A DNA stretch of 64,000 bases, from positions 58,498 to 122,497 of the forward strand of contig NZ_CAJFDC010000025.1 in the NCBI RefSeq assembly GCF_904067045.1, in the 5' to 3' direction. Each line of letters starts with the position of its first letter. Position 1 is the first letter of the stretch. Below, piece after piece: positions 25,624 to 34,049 of this stretch. This DNA is from Pseudomonas sp. FEN (lineage in GTDB: Bacteria; Pseudomonadota; Gammaproteobacteria; Pseudomonadales; Pseudomonadaceae). Below the pieces are notes generated by a model. The model saw nothing but the letters and a program-made list of their open reading frames with translations. It was not told the DNA's origin and made no database searches. The translations under genes were made by a program, and so were the position numbers.

Positions 25624-26772
25624 TCACATCGCTGCGTGGAAAATCTCTTCGATTTGTGTCTGTACGGCAGTCCGGGGGTTGGTGAAGCCGCAGGCGTCTT
25701 TCATGGCATTGGCCGCCAGCGTTGGAATATCCTCCACCTTGACGCCCAGTTCAGCCAAACCGCTCGGAATGCCTACGTCCGAAGACAATTTACGGATGCC
25801 GGCAATGGCCGCTGCCGCGCCTTGCTCGTGGTCAAGATGTTGGGTATCGAAGCCCATCGCGCTGGCGACGTCCTTCAGGCGAGCCGGGCAAACGCTGGCA
25901 TTGAAGCTCTCGACGTGAGGCAGCAATATCGCGTTGCAGACACCGTGCGGCAGGTCATAGAAGCCCCCCAACTGGTGTGCCATGGCGTGCACGTGGCCAA
26001 GGGAGGCGTTGTTGAACGCCATCCCGGCGAGAAACTGCGCGTAGGCCATATTTTCCCGTGCCTGCATGTCGCCGCCGTTGGCGACCGCGTTGCGCAGGTT
26101 GGCGGAGATCAATTCCACGGCCTTGAGCGCGCAGGCATCGGTGATCGGCGTGGCCGCGGTTGAAACGTAAGCTTCGATGGCGTGGGTCAAAGCGTCCATG
26201 CCGGTGGCGGCGGTCAGGCCTTTGGGCATGGCGGCCATCAATGAGGGATCGTTAACCGACAGCAGTGGCGTCACGTTACGGTCGACGATGGCCATTTTTA
26301 CGTGGCGGGTTTCGTCGGTGATGATGCAGAAGCGGGTCATCTCACTGGCGGTGCCCGCCGTGGTATTGATGGCAATCAGTGCCATTTGTGGCTTGGCAGA
26401 CTGATCGACGCCCTCGTAGTCACTGATATGCCCACCATTGGCGGCGCACAAGGCGATGCCCTTGGCGCAGTCATGGGGAGAGCCGCCGCCCAGGGAGATG
26501 ATGAAGTCGGCGCCGCTGAGCTTGAGTTGCTCCAGGCCCTTTTCGACGTTGCTCACGGTCGGATTCGGCTTGGCCCCATCAAATACGGTTGCCTGGATGT
26601 CCTGTGCCGCCAGCAGCTTGGCGACCTTGTCCGCGACCCCGGCTTTGGCCAGCCCGGCGTCGGTGACGATAAGTGCGTGACGGAAGCCATATTTGCGAAT
26701 GGCATCCATAGCCTCATCGAGACTGCCGATGCCCATCATGTTTACGGATGGAATGAAGAACGTGCTGCTCAT
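25624..26772 (-). CDS. ercA: Iron-containing alcohol dehydrogenase, ErcA/YiaY-like
   Basis: A 382-residue group III Fe-dependent alcohol dehydrogenase. NAD-binding GGGSPHDCAKG and the metal ligands Asp/His in TAATGMDALTHAIEAY and the two His of HAMAHQLGGFYDLPHG are intact. In Pseudomonas, ErcA is a cytoplasmic dehydrogenase homologue that belongs to the regulatory cascade of PQQ-dependent ethanol oxidation and lies near the kinase and AgmR/ErbR genes, as here. GAGGG precedes the ATG. It is divergent from nosP across 247 bases. The ercA name rests on the neighbourhood; simple alcohol oxidation is the alternative. Confidence 0.8.
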   Translation of the reverse strand: MSSTFFIPSVNMMGIGSLDEAMDAIRKYGFRHALIVTDAGLAKAGVADKVAKLLAAQDIQATVFDGAKPNPTVSNVEKGLEQLKLSGADFIISLGGGSPHDCAKGIALCAANGGHISDYEGVDQSAKPQMALIAINTTAGTASEMTRFCIITDETRHVKMAIVDRNVTPLLSVNDPSLMAAMPKGLTAATGMDALTHAIEAYVSTAATPITDACALKAVELISANLRNAVANGGDMQARENMAYAQFLAGMAFNNASLGHVHAMAHQLGGFYDLPHGVCNAILLPHVESFNASVCPARLKDVASAMGFDTQHLDHEQGAAAAIAGIRKLSSDVGIPSGLAELGVKVEDIPTLAANAMKDACGFTNPRTAVQTQIEEIFHAAM

Positions 26773-26936
26773 GACTAGCCCTCATTATTGTGATTATTGG
26801 CCCGAACGGCCAGTGGTGCACTCATCAAGATGGGCTCATCCTAGGAGCGATGGAGCAGCGGTTAAATGGTCCTTTAGTCCGCGCAATGGGGGTCTTTGGT
26901 CGTAGTGGCTCGCGCTATCATCCTATTGGAGTGGTT

Positions 26937-26954
26937 ACCCCCTACCCAAGTAGG
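26937..26954. promoter_or_regulatory. Candidate regulator site between ercA and nosP
   Basis: The segment contains the perfect dyad CCTAC-CCAA-GTAGG (26941-26954) preceded by a C-run. The stretch CCCCTACCCAAGTA is almost identical to CCCGTACCAAAGTA upstream of exaC (31595-31608), 12 of 14 positions. Shared sequence in two intergenic regions of one regulon suggests a common factor, possibly AgmR/ErbR; this is inference. Confidence 0.4.
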
Positions 26955-27019
26955 ATACGGACCCAGGTCCAGTCTTCGTAGACTGGATAATCAGACAGCG
27001 CACTTTGCGGGAGGCGACG

Positions 27020-28183
27020 ATGCAACAGGCCCAAACCGATGGCGTAGTCAGCGCGATGTCGATGGCAACCGAGGCGCAAGAGGTGGCACAGGAACTGGCG
27101 CGGAAGCTATTGCACCCGCATTTGGGCTTCGTGCTGTTCTTTTGTTCGGTCGAATACGATTTGCGGGCCTTGGGCACCGCATTGCAGCAGAGCTTTGGCG
27201 GCATCCGCGTGGTGGGCTGTACCAGCGCCGGGGAAATCACCCCTGAAGGCTATAGTCGTGGTGGCGTGACCGCGGTGGGTTTTGATCATCGGCATTTCTC
27301 GATTGCCGCGGAGTTGATCGACGAAATGGAGCGTTTCAGCCTGATCGACGCCCAGCAAATGGTCGAGAGGCTGGTCGGCGACTGTCGCAGCAACACCTTG
27401 GCGCCGATCAAGGGCAACAGTTTTGCCCTGACGCTACTCGACGGCCTGTCCAGCCGCGAGGAAATGGTCCTTGCCGCGCTGAGCGCGGCCTTGGGCGATA
27501 TCCCTCACTTTGGCGGTTCTGCCGGAGACGATAACTACCTGACCCATACCCATGTGTACTTCGGCGGCGAATTCCACAGCGGCGCGGCGGTGGTGCTGTT
27601 GGTCAATACCTGGCTGGACTTCGAAGTGTTCACGACGCACCACATTTTGCCGCGTGCGGAAAAGCTGGTGGTCACGCGCGCCGACAGCGGCATGCGCCGG
27701 GTTTACGAACTCAATGCGGAGCCGGCGGCCGAGGAATACGCACAGATTATCGGAGTGCCGGTGGCGGAGCTCAATCACCAGATTTTTGCCGCTCACCCGT
27801 TGGCTGTGCGTATCAACGATCAGTACTACGTCAGGGCCATTCAACAGGTCAATCATGACTTGAGCTTGAGCTTTTACTGTGCGGTCGAGAACGGCATCGT
27901 CCTCACGGCCATGACGCCTGGCCCCTTGCTGCCCAACCTGCAAGCACTGTTCGACGGTTTGCAGGAGCGCCTGGGCTCGTTGTTGCTGACCATCGGTTGC
28001 GACTGTTTCCTGCGGCGCCTGGAGCTGGAAGACGATGGCAGTGTCCAGCAGATCGGCGACTTCCTGCGTGAGCATCGGGTGATAGGTTTCAACACCTACG
28101 GAGAACAGTTCAATGGCATGCACATCAACCAGACTTTCACCGGCGTTGCCATTGGACGGAACCGTGCAGTCATCTCCAACTGA
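27020..28183 (+). CDS. nosP: NosP, FIST-domain nitric-oxide sensor
   Basis: A 387-residue protein with FIST_N (about 20-220; VVGCTSAGEITPEGY) and FIST_C (about 230-375) domains. In P. aeruginosa the NosP gene sits directly before the hybrid kinase NahK; NosP binds heme and NO and controls NahK autophosphorylation, affecting biofilm dispersal. The same pairing occurs here. The ATG at 27020 is preferred because GGGAGG sits just before it; a TTG at 27005 is possible but lies upstream of that site. The 3' end overlaps the nahK start. Heme ligation was not traced to a residue. Family and context are strong. Confidence 0.85.
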   Translation: MQQAQTDGVVSAMSMATEAQEVAQELARKLLHPHLGFVLFFCSVEYDLRALGTALQQSFGGIRVVGCTSAGEITPEGYSRGGVTAVGFDHRHFSIAAELIDEMERFSLIDAQQMVERLVGDCRSNTLAPIKGNSFALTLLDGLSSREEMVLAALSAALGDIPHFGGSAGDDNYLTHTHVYFGGEFHSGAAVVLLVNTWLDFEVFTTHHILPRAEKLVVTRADSGMRRVYELNAEPAAEEYAQIIGVPVAELNHQIFAAHPLAVRINDQYYVRAIQQVNHDLSLSFYCAVENGIVLTAMTPGPLLPNLQALFDGLQERLGSLLLTIGCDCFLRRLELEDDGSVQQIGDFLREHRVIGFNTYGEQFNGMHINQTFTGVAIGRNRAVISN

Positions 28184-30743
28184 GTTGCTTGAGCAGATCG
28201 AACAACTGCAGCGGGATAATCAAAAGCTGCGGCGGATCAACGCGGCGCTGATTGAACGGGTCGAGTCCGGTACCGCGGGTGGCAATGATTCCTATGCGGC
28301 CTTTCAGTACTCGGTGGTACTGGCCGAGCAGGTCAGGGAGCGTACCGATGCGTTGAACCATGCCATGGCCGAGCTCAAGGCCAGCAATAATCTGCTCAGT
28401 GATGCGCGCCTACGGGCGGAAACGGCCCATCAACATTTGGTCGACGCCATTGAAAGTATTTCCGATGCATTCGTGCTGTTCGATGAGAACCAGCGCATCG
28501 TGCTGTTCAACAGCCGCTTCAAGGCGTTCTGGGTCAACAGCCGGGTCCGGATCATCAGCGGCATGCGCTTGACTGAGGTCAAGCGGTTGATGGTCAGTAC
28601 CGGGCTGTTTATTGAAGAGCCACGTCACAACGCCGACGAACACCTGCTGTATCGTCTGAATGATGGCCGCTGGTTGCAGGTCAGCGAGCGGCCGACTCGC
28701 GAGGGTGGTCGGGTGATCCTGTTTACCGACATCACCGAGGTCAAGCTCAGCGAAACCATGCGCCGCGAGCAAGCAGTTGCGCAGAAATCGCACCTGCTGC
28801 AACGGGCCGTCGACAACCTGTCCCAGGGGGTCGCGATGGTCAACGCCGAGGGGATCCTGGAACTGTGGAATCGTCGCTTTCTGGAGCTGAGCGGACTGGC
28901 TCCGATTGCCGCGCACAGGCTTTTTTCAGAGGTGATCGCCGACAGCGAACTGGGGCTGTTGACGCCGGCCAGTCGCGACACCAACGGCCGAGTGATCCAT
29001 GAGCGCGAGCAGCGACTGGACGATGGTCGGGTGCTGGAAATTCGCACGCATCCATTACCTACCGGCGGTTTCGTCAACACCTTCACCGACATCACCGAAC
29101 GCTACCAGCATGCTGAGGCCCTCAGCGAGAGCGAACGCTGGATTCGCTTGATCACCGACCATGTCCCTGCGCTCATTGCTTACCTGAACGCCGATCTGGT
29201 CTATGAGTTCACCAACAAGGTCTATGAGGAGTGGTACTGCTGGCCGCGTGGCGTGATGCTCGGCCAGAGCTTGCGCGAGGTCCATAGCGAAGAGCACTAC
29301 CAGCGTCTGGAAACCTATGTCGAACGCGCCCTTGCGGGGGAAAGCGTGACCTTCGAATGTCCCGAAATCAACATCAACAATCAGGAGCGCTACATGCTGC
29401 GCTCCTATGTGCCCAATCGGTTGGCCAATGGTGAAGTGATCGGCATTTTTGTGTTGATCCGCGATATCACCGAACGGCGCCGTACCGCCGAAGCGTTGCA
29501 CCAGGCGTATCAGAACCTTGAACTGCGCGTCCGCGAACGCACGGCCGAGCTGACCACCCTGAACAGCCAACTGCTGCGCGAGATCGACGAGCGCAGTCGG
29601 GTAGAGTCGCGCCTGCGTGAAGCCAAGCTCGAAGCCGAGCAGGCCAACCTGTCGAAAACCAAGTTTCTGGCCGCCGTCAGCCATGATCTGCTTCAGCCAC
29701 TCAACGCCGCACGCCTGTTCACCAGCGCCTTGTTGGAGCGACGCGAGCCACAGGCCAACGCAATCCTGGTGCGTAATGTCAGTAATTCGCTGGAAGACGT
29801 GGAGAATTTGCTCGGGACACTGGTCGACATCTCCAAGCTGGATGCCGGGGTGATCAAGGCCGATATCGCGCCGTTCGCCTTGAGCGAACTGCTGGAAAAC
29901 CTGGCGGTCGAGTTCGCGCAAGTGGCCACCAGCGAGGGTTTGCGCCTGGAGTTCGTGCCATGCTCGGCGCTGGTACGTAGCGATATCCAGTTACTCGCGC
30001 GGATTCTGCGCAACCTGCTGAGCAATGCCATCCGATACACCACCAGCGGCCGTGTGCTGCTCGGTTGTCGTCGCCATCGCCATCGCCTGTCCATCGAGGT
30101 CTGGGATACGGGGATCGGGATTGCCGAGAACAAGCTGGAGGAGATTTTTCAGGAGTTCAAACGTGGCGACGTGCAACGGCCCCATCAGGATCGCGGGTTG
30201 GGGCTCGGGTTGGCCATTGTCGAAAAAATCGCCGGAATACTCGGGCATAAGATCAGTGTCCGTTCGACCCCCGGCAAGGGTTCGATGTTCGCTGTCGAAG
30301 TGCCGCTGACTCTCAGCGCGCCCAAACCACAGATCCAGTTATCCATGACCGGGCCAATGCTCGACAGGTTGCGTGGGGCACGGATCTGGGTGCTGGACAA
30401 TGACGCGGCGATTTGCGCGGGGATGCGCACGCTGCTGGAAAGCTGGGGCTGTCAGGTTGTCACCGCGTTATCCGAGCAGGACCTGGCGCGGCAGGTGGAG
30501 AACTATCGTTGCGACGCCGACCTGTTGATTGCCGATTATCACCTGGACAATGAGCAGAACGGTGTCGATGCGGTGGCAACGATCAACGCCCGACGCGGCT
30601 CACCCTTGCCGGCGCTGATGATCACCGCCAACTACAGCAATGAGCTGAAGCTGCAAATGCGTGAGCTGGGCCACACCTTGATGCACAAGCCAGTGCGGCC
30701 GATGAAACTCAAAACCGCGATCAGCCATCTGTTAGGCCAATAG
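28164..30743 (+). CDS. nahK: NahK/ErcS'-type hybrid sensor histidine kinase
   Basis: About 859 residues. Order: short coiled coil, three PAS domains, second coiled coil, HisKA (FLAAVSHDLLQPLNAARLF), HATPase_c (NLLSNAIRYTTSG; DTGIGIAEN; GLGLGLAIVEK) and a C-terminal receiver with the phospho-Asp in LLIADYHLD. No transmembrane helix, so it is cytosolic and gets its input from partners such as NosP. NahK feeds phosphate to HptB and the Gac/Rsm network; the same protein has been called ErcS' in ethanol-oxidation control. Start GTG 28164 (20-base overlap with nosP) is chosen for its GGA-containing leader; an ATG at 28113 is also in frame and would lengthen the overlap to 71 bases. Confidence 0.88.
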   Translation: MQSSPTELLEQIEQLQRDNQKLRRINAALIERVESGTAGGNDSYAAFQYSVVLAEQVRERTDALNHAMAELKASNNLLSDARLRAETAHQHLVDAIESISDAFVLFDENQRIVLFNSRFKAFWVNSRVRIISGMRLTEVKRLMVSTGLFIEEPRHNADEHLLYRLNDGRWLQVSERPTREGGRVILFTDITEVKLSETMRREQAVAQKSHLLQRAVDNLSQGVAMVNAEGILELWNRRFLELSGLAPIAAHRLFSEVIADSELGLLTPASRDTNGRVIHEREQRLDDGRVLEIRTHPLPTGGFVNTFTDITERYQHAEALSESERWIRLITDHVPALIAYLNADLVYEFTNKVYEEWYCWPRGVMLGQSLREVHSEEHYQRLETYVERALAGESVTFECPEININNQERYMLRSYVPNRLANGEVIGIFVLIRDITERRRTAEALHQAYQNLELRVRERTAELTTLNSQLLREIDERSRVESRLREAKLEAEQANLSKTKFLAAVSHDLLQPLNAARLFTSALLERREPQANAILVRNVSNSLEDVENLLGTLVDISKLDAGVIKADIAPFALSELLENLAVEFAQVATSEGLRLEFVPCSALVRSDIQLLARILRNLLSNAIRYTTSGRVLLGCRRHRHRLSIEVWDTGIGIAENKLEEIFQEFKRGDVQRPHQDRGLGLGLAIVEKIAGILGHKISVRSTPGKGSMFAVEVPLTLSAPKPQIQLSMTGPMLDRLRGARIWVLDNDAAICAGMRTLLESWGCQVVTALSEQDLARQVENYRCDADLLIADYHLDNEQNGVDAVATINARRGSPLPALMITANYSNELKLQMRELGHTLMHKPVRPMKLKTAISHLLGQ

Positions 30744-30760
30744 TCGACAGGTGGCTCAAC

Positions 30761-31426
30761 TCAGCGTCGCAGGTAGGCGCTGAAATCGATATCCCCAGCG
30801 CTGAGAATCGCCTGGACCCGGTTATGCACGTTGAGTTTGCGCAGGATTGCCGAGACATGAGCCTTGACGGTGGTCTCGGCGATTTCCAGGGTGTAGGCGA
30901 TCTGCTTGTTCGATTCGCCCTTGGTCATCCGTTCCAGGACCAGCAATTGCTTGCGGGTCAGGGACTGCAGTAACTCAGGCGCAAAGCCTGGTGTGCTGTT
31001 CATGCTGCGCCGGGTGTCGTTCTTTTGTGAGTGGATGATGTCCGAAGGCAGATAGACATTGCCATTAAGGATCTGCTCAATGGCTTCAGTCATCTGCGCG
31101 CGTGGCGAAGACTTGGTGATGAAGCCCACCGCACCATACATAATGGCTTGCAGCACAACCTGTTTGTCTTGCTCGGCGGACACAATCACCACCGGAATGG
31201 TGGGCGCCTCGTTGCGCAGATTGATCAGGCCATTGAGGCCGTGCATGCCAGGCATGTTCAGATCGAGCAGGATCAGGTCGAGGTCGTCATGGCTCCGAGT
31301 CAGTGCCAGGGCGCTCTCCAGGTCGGCGGTTTCCATCACCTCGCTGCCCGGAAAACCATCGCTGATCACATTGGCGATGGCTTCCCGAAACAGCGGGTGA
31401 TCATCGGCAATTAGAATTTTGTACAT
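30761..31426 (-). CDS. agmR: LuxR-type response regulator AgmR/ErbR
   Basis: A 221-residue NarL/FixJ response regulator. The receiver (1-120) has the acidic pocket ADDHP and phospho-Asp in LILLDLNMPG; the C-terminal LuxR HTH is at about 150-215 (LTRKQLLVLERMTKGESNKQIAYTLEIAETTVKAH shows the recognition helix). Length and location match AgmR (ErbR), which activates PQQ-dependent ethanol dehydrogenase and related genes in Pseudomonas. It is divergent from exaC and convergent with nahK (17 bases apart). AAAGG precedes the ATG. Confidence 0.87.
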   Translation of the reverse strand: MYKILIADDHPLFREAIANVISDGFPGSEVMETADLESALALTRSHDDLDLILLDLNMPGMHGLNGLINLRNEAPTIPVVIVSAEQDKQVVLQAIMYGAVGFITKSSPRAQMTEAIEQILNGNVYLPSDIIHSQKNDTRRSMNSTPGFAPELLQSLTRKQLLVLERMTKGESNKQIAYTLEIAETTVKAHVSAILRKLNVHNRVQAILSAGDIDFSAYLRR

Positions 31427-31769
31427 GGCCTTTCACCTCTTTATTGTTGATTGCGGTGTGGCGGCGGGGCGTATCTGTTGTGCAGGGAAAGGGCTCAGGG
31501 TACGCGGTGCAGGGTAAGGGGCAATGCTTTTCTGGTCATAGAGGCATTACATGCCACTACCCATGCTTTGTGAATGCGACGATAGTCAGGTAAACCCGTA
31601 CCAAAGTACTGGGTGTTGCGCGTTTGCGGTTTCTCGGGTGTAGCCAAATTACGACTAAATGACAAGGTTACCCCTGCCAACGGCGCATTCGTTTGGCGGC
31701 GGAGGTTGTCTAACATCTGTTCATCGCGTGCTCGATCAACAGGCAACGACCCGCAAAGAGGCCTCAATC
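31427..31769. promoter_or_regulatory. agmR-exaC divergent control region
   Basis: This 343-base region holds the promoters of agmR (left) and exaC (right). It carries the imperfect dyad CCCGTACC-AAA-GTACTGGG at 31595-31613 and, at 31666-31680, GGTTACCCCTGCCAA, which resembles GGTTACCCCCTACCCAA upstream of nosP. These C-rich repeats are candidate AgmR/ErbR sites. No ORF is convincing here. AAAGAGG precedes the exaC ATG. Confidence 0.45.
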
Positions 31770-33290
31770 ATGATTTACGCACAACCCGGAACCCCAGGCG
31801 CTGTAGTTTCTTTCAAACCACGCTACGGCAATTACATCGGCGGTGAGTTTATCGCGCCGGTCAGTGGCGAATACTTCACCAATACCTCGCCAGTCAACGG
31901 TGAAGTGATTGCCGAGTTCCCGCGCTCCAGCGCCGCGGATATCGAACTCGCGCTGGACGCCGCTCATGCCGCCGCCGATGCCTGGGGCAAGACCTCGGCA
32001 CAGGATCGCTCGCGGGTCCTGCTGAACATTGCCGACCGCATTGAACAGAATCTTGAAGTACTGGCCGTTGCCGAAACGTGGGATAACGGCAAGGCCGTGC
32101 GCGAAACCCTGAATGCCGACGTTCCGCTGGCCGCCGACCACTTCCGTTATTTCGCCGGTTGCATTCGTGCTCAGGAAGGTGGCGCCGCGGAGATCAACGA
32201 ACTGACCGCGGCTTACCATTTTCATGAGCCGCTGGGGGTGGTCGGGCAAATCATTCCGTGGAACTTCCCGCTGCTGATGGCCGCCTGGAAACTGGCGCCG
32301 GCGCTGGCCGCAGGCAACTGCGTAGTGCTCAAACCGGCGGAACAAACCCCGCTGTCGATCATGATCTTCGCTGAGCTGATCAACGACCTGCTGCCGCCGG
32401 GTGTCTTGAATATCGTTCAGGGCTTTGGCCGTGAAGCCGGTGAGGCCCTGGCCACCAGCAAGCGTATCGCCAAGATCGCTTTTACCGGTTCCACCCCGAT
32501 CGGTTCGCACATCATGAAATGTGCCGCTGAGAACATCATCCCGTCCACCGTGGAGCTGGGCGGCAAATCGCCGAACATCTTCTTCGAAGACATCATGCAG
32601 GCCGAACCACAGTTTATTGAAAAGGCGGCTGAAGGCCTGGTGTTGGCGTTTTTCAACCAGGGTGAAGTCTGCACCTGCCCATCGCGTGCCTTGATCCAGG
32701 AATCGATCTACGACGAGTTCATGGCCGTAGTGATGAAGAAGATCGTCAAGATCAAACGTGGCGATCCGCTGGACACCGAGACCATGGTCGGCGCTCAGGC
32801 GTCGGAGCAGCAATACGACAAGATCCTTTCGTACCTGAAGATTGCTCAGGAGGAGGGCGCGGTACTGTTGACCGGCGGCGCGGCGGAACGTCTGGAAGGC
32901 GAACTGTCCACGGGTTACTACATTCAGCCGACGCTGCTCAAAGGTCACAACAAAATGCGCGTGTTCCAGGAGGAGATCTTTGGCCCAGTCGTGGGCGTGA
33001 CCACCTTCAAAGACGAAGCCGAAGCCCTGGCGATTGCCAACGACAGCGAGTTTGGCCTGGGCGCTGGTCTCTGGACCCGTGACATCAACCGTGCTTACCG
33101 CGTGGGGCGGGCGATCAAGGCTGGTCGCGTGTGGACCAACTGCTATCACCTGTACCCGGCGCATGCCGCGTTCGGTGGCTACAAAAAATCCGGTGTCGGT
33201 CGTGAAAACCACAAAATGATGCTCGACCACTACCAGCAGACCAAAAACCTGTTGGTCAGCTATGACATCAATCCGCTGGGTTTTTTCTGA
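31770..33290 (+). CDS. exaC: NAD-dependent aldehyde dehydrogenase ExaC
   Basis: A 506-residue aldehyde dehydrogenase, exactly the length of ExaC of P. aeruginosa. Catalytic Glu262 (VELGGKSPN) and nucleophile Cys301 (FFNQGEVCTC) are in place, with the NAD-site IIPWNFPLLM. It oxidises acetaldehyde from the ethanol dehydrogenase step to acetate in the cytoplasm. The ATG at 31770 is used because AAAGAGG precedes it; an in-frame start 37 codons upstream lies in the promoter. It stands divergent from agmR, its likely activator. Confidence 0.92.
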   Translation: MIYAQPGTPGAVVSFKPRYGNYIGGEFIAPVSGEYFTNTSPVNGEVIAEFPRSSAADIELALDAAHAAADAWGKTSAQDRSRVLLNIADRIEQNLEVLAVAETWDNGKAVRETLNADVPLAADHFRYFAGCIRAQEGGAAEINELTAAYHFHEPLGVVGQIIPWNFPLLMAAWKLAPALAAGNCVVLKPAEQTPLSIMIFAELINDLLPPGVLNIVQGFGREAGEALATSKRIAKIAFTGSTPIGSHIMKCAAENIIPSTVELGGKSPNIFFEDIMQAEPQFIEKAAEGLVLAFFNQGEVCTCPSRALIQESIYDEFMAVVMKKIVKIKRGDPLDTETMVGAQASEQQYDKILSYLKIAQEEGAVLLTGGAAERLEGELSTGYYIQPTLLKGHNKMRVFQEEIFGPVVGVTTFKDEAEALAIANDSEFGLGAGLWTRDINRAYRVGRAIKAGRVWTNCYHLYPAHAAFGGYKKSGVGRENHKMMLDHYQQTKNLLVSYDINPLGFF

Positions 33291-33420
33291 GCCGGAGTGT
33301 GGCAAACCTCACCCTTCAGGGCGAAGAAGGTTAGCGTGGGCGGCGTAGCTCTGCCGCTCAAACCTGGCCCCGAGAAAATCAATGTAATCCTCACGCCGAG
33401 CACTCCGCGCGTGCCGCAAA

Positions 33421-33441
33421 AAGGCCATTCACTGGGGCCTT
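33421..33441 (-). terminator. Hairpin with T-run, terminator-like on the minus strand
   Basis: AAGGCC (33421-33426) and GGCCTT (33436-33441) form a stem; read on the minus strand the stem is followed by a run of T. No live minus-strand gene lies immediately upstream, so it may be a relic. Confidence is low because the stem is only six pairs. Confidence 0.35.
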
Positions 33442-33449
33442 CACTTGAT

Positions 33450-33480
33450 GGCCAGGTACGCGCGGGGGCCGCGCCTGGCC
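33450..33480. repeat. GC-rich inverted repeat
   Basis: GGCCAGG (33450-33456) pairs with CCTGGCC (33474-33480), with further GC complementarity inside. It abuts the transposase fragment. Whether it is an IS end, a REP-like element or chance cannot be decided from one copy. Confidence 0.3.
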
Positions 33481-33609
33481 GGTTCGGATCTGGGCTGCCG
33501 TCGACCTCAAACCTCCTCGCCTGAAGACCTCTAAAATCAGCAACGAGCCCATTTCGCCGACCAACTGGTCGATGTGGTTGGGCTCTATCTGAACCCACCG
33601 TGTAACGCC
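33476..33609 (+). pseudogene. IS630-family transposase fragment, frameshifted
   Basis: One frame from 33476 reads WPVRIWAAVDLKPPRLKT, then SKISNEP; after about 33550 the sense continues in another frame as FADQLVDVVGLYLNPP and ends near 33609. Together these match the stretch of IS630-type transposases between the HTH and the catalytic DDE domain (RIW..GLKPHR.KT..IS.DP.FA..L.DVVGLYLNPP). Restoring a single base near 33550 would rejoin the frames. The catalytic domain is gone, so this is a decayed relic. Confidence 0.65.
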
Positions 33610-33704
33610 ATTACAAACAAATACAGTTTTATACAAAATACGAACAGTTTTCATACGGCGCCATGCAATGACGTGTGTGAAGATGTCATCGCAGTCATGG
33701 AGGC

Positions 33705-34001
33705 GTGGCTTCTATCATAGTCCAGGTAGCTGCTGGCTCAAGCTTTCAATTTAATGATTGGGAGGCTTTAACCTGCTCAGGTAAGCTCCGCTCTCTGGAG
33801 AAACCTTTCAGGCGCGGTGTCTGGGCGTGGTTTGATTTTTTTTGTAAAGCCAGTCAGTATTTTCAGGGCGATGAGTGGCTGTGGCTCACGTTTACAGCAT
33901 TGCTGGCAGTATTTTTGCCGGGGGTATTATCGGATGTACGGACAAGATTTTTAATCAAGTACTTTCCATGGTATTTTAGGCGGTTCGCCATGCCTGGCTA
34001 G
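33705..34001 (+). CDS. Hypothetical small protein, weak
   Basis: A 98-codon frame from GTG 33705 in AT-richer DNA. It would encode one hydrophobic helix (LWLTFTALLAVFLPGVL, about residues 58-76) and a basic C-terminus (RTRFLIKYFPWYFRRF). No family is recognised and no good ribosome site is seen. It stops 48 bases before the exporter operon and might be a leader or simply chance. Confidence 0.25.
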   Translation: MASIIVQVAAGSSFQFNDWEALTCSGKLRSLEKPFRRGVWAWFDFFCKASQYFQGDEWLWLTFTALLAVFLPGVLSDVRTRFLIKYFPWYFRRFAMPG

Positions 34002-34049
34002 AAATTGCTCCAGAAACTTCAGCGCTGCAGGTGTTCGGTCGACATCTTG

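Larger units (their letters stand above)
33291..34049. other. Degenerate spacer with insertion-sequence debris
   Basis: About 760 bases with no well-supported gene. The first part holds two hairpin-forming stretches (33421-33441 and 33450-33480), then a broken IS630-type transposase fragment (33476-33609). After that base composition turns clearly AT-richer, continuing into the start of the exporter operon. One weak reading frame (33705-34001) is listed separately. The region looks like a past insertion and deletion junction. Confidence 0.55.

Noticed and set aside
30761..31426. LuxR-type protein as a pathway regulator of the NRPS operon
   Set aside because: It is a two-component response regulator of AgmR/ErbR type, 17 kb away and next to exaC and nahK; nothing links it to the NRPS.
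31764..33305. A 513-codon minus-strand frame over exaC
   Set aside because: It is antisense to a textbook aldehyde dehydrogenase with both catalytic residues.
33297..33524. A 75-codon plus-strand frame after exaC
   Set aside because: It is out of phase with the transposase relic it overlaps and has no recognisable content or ribosome site.
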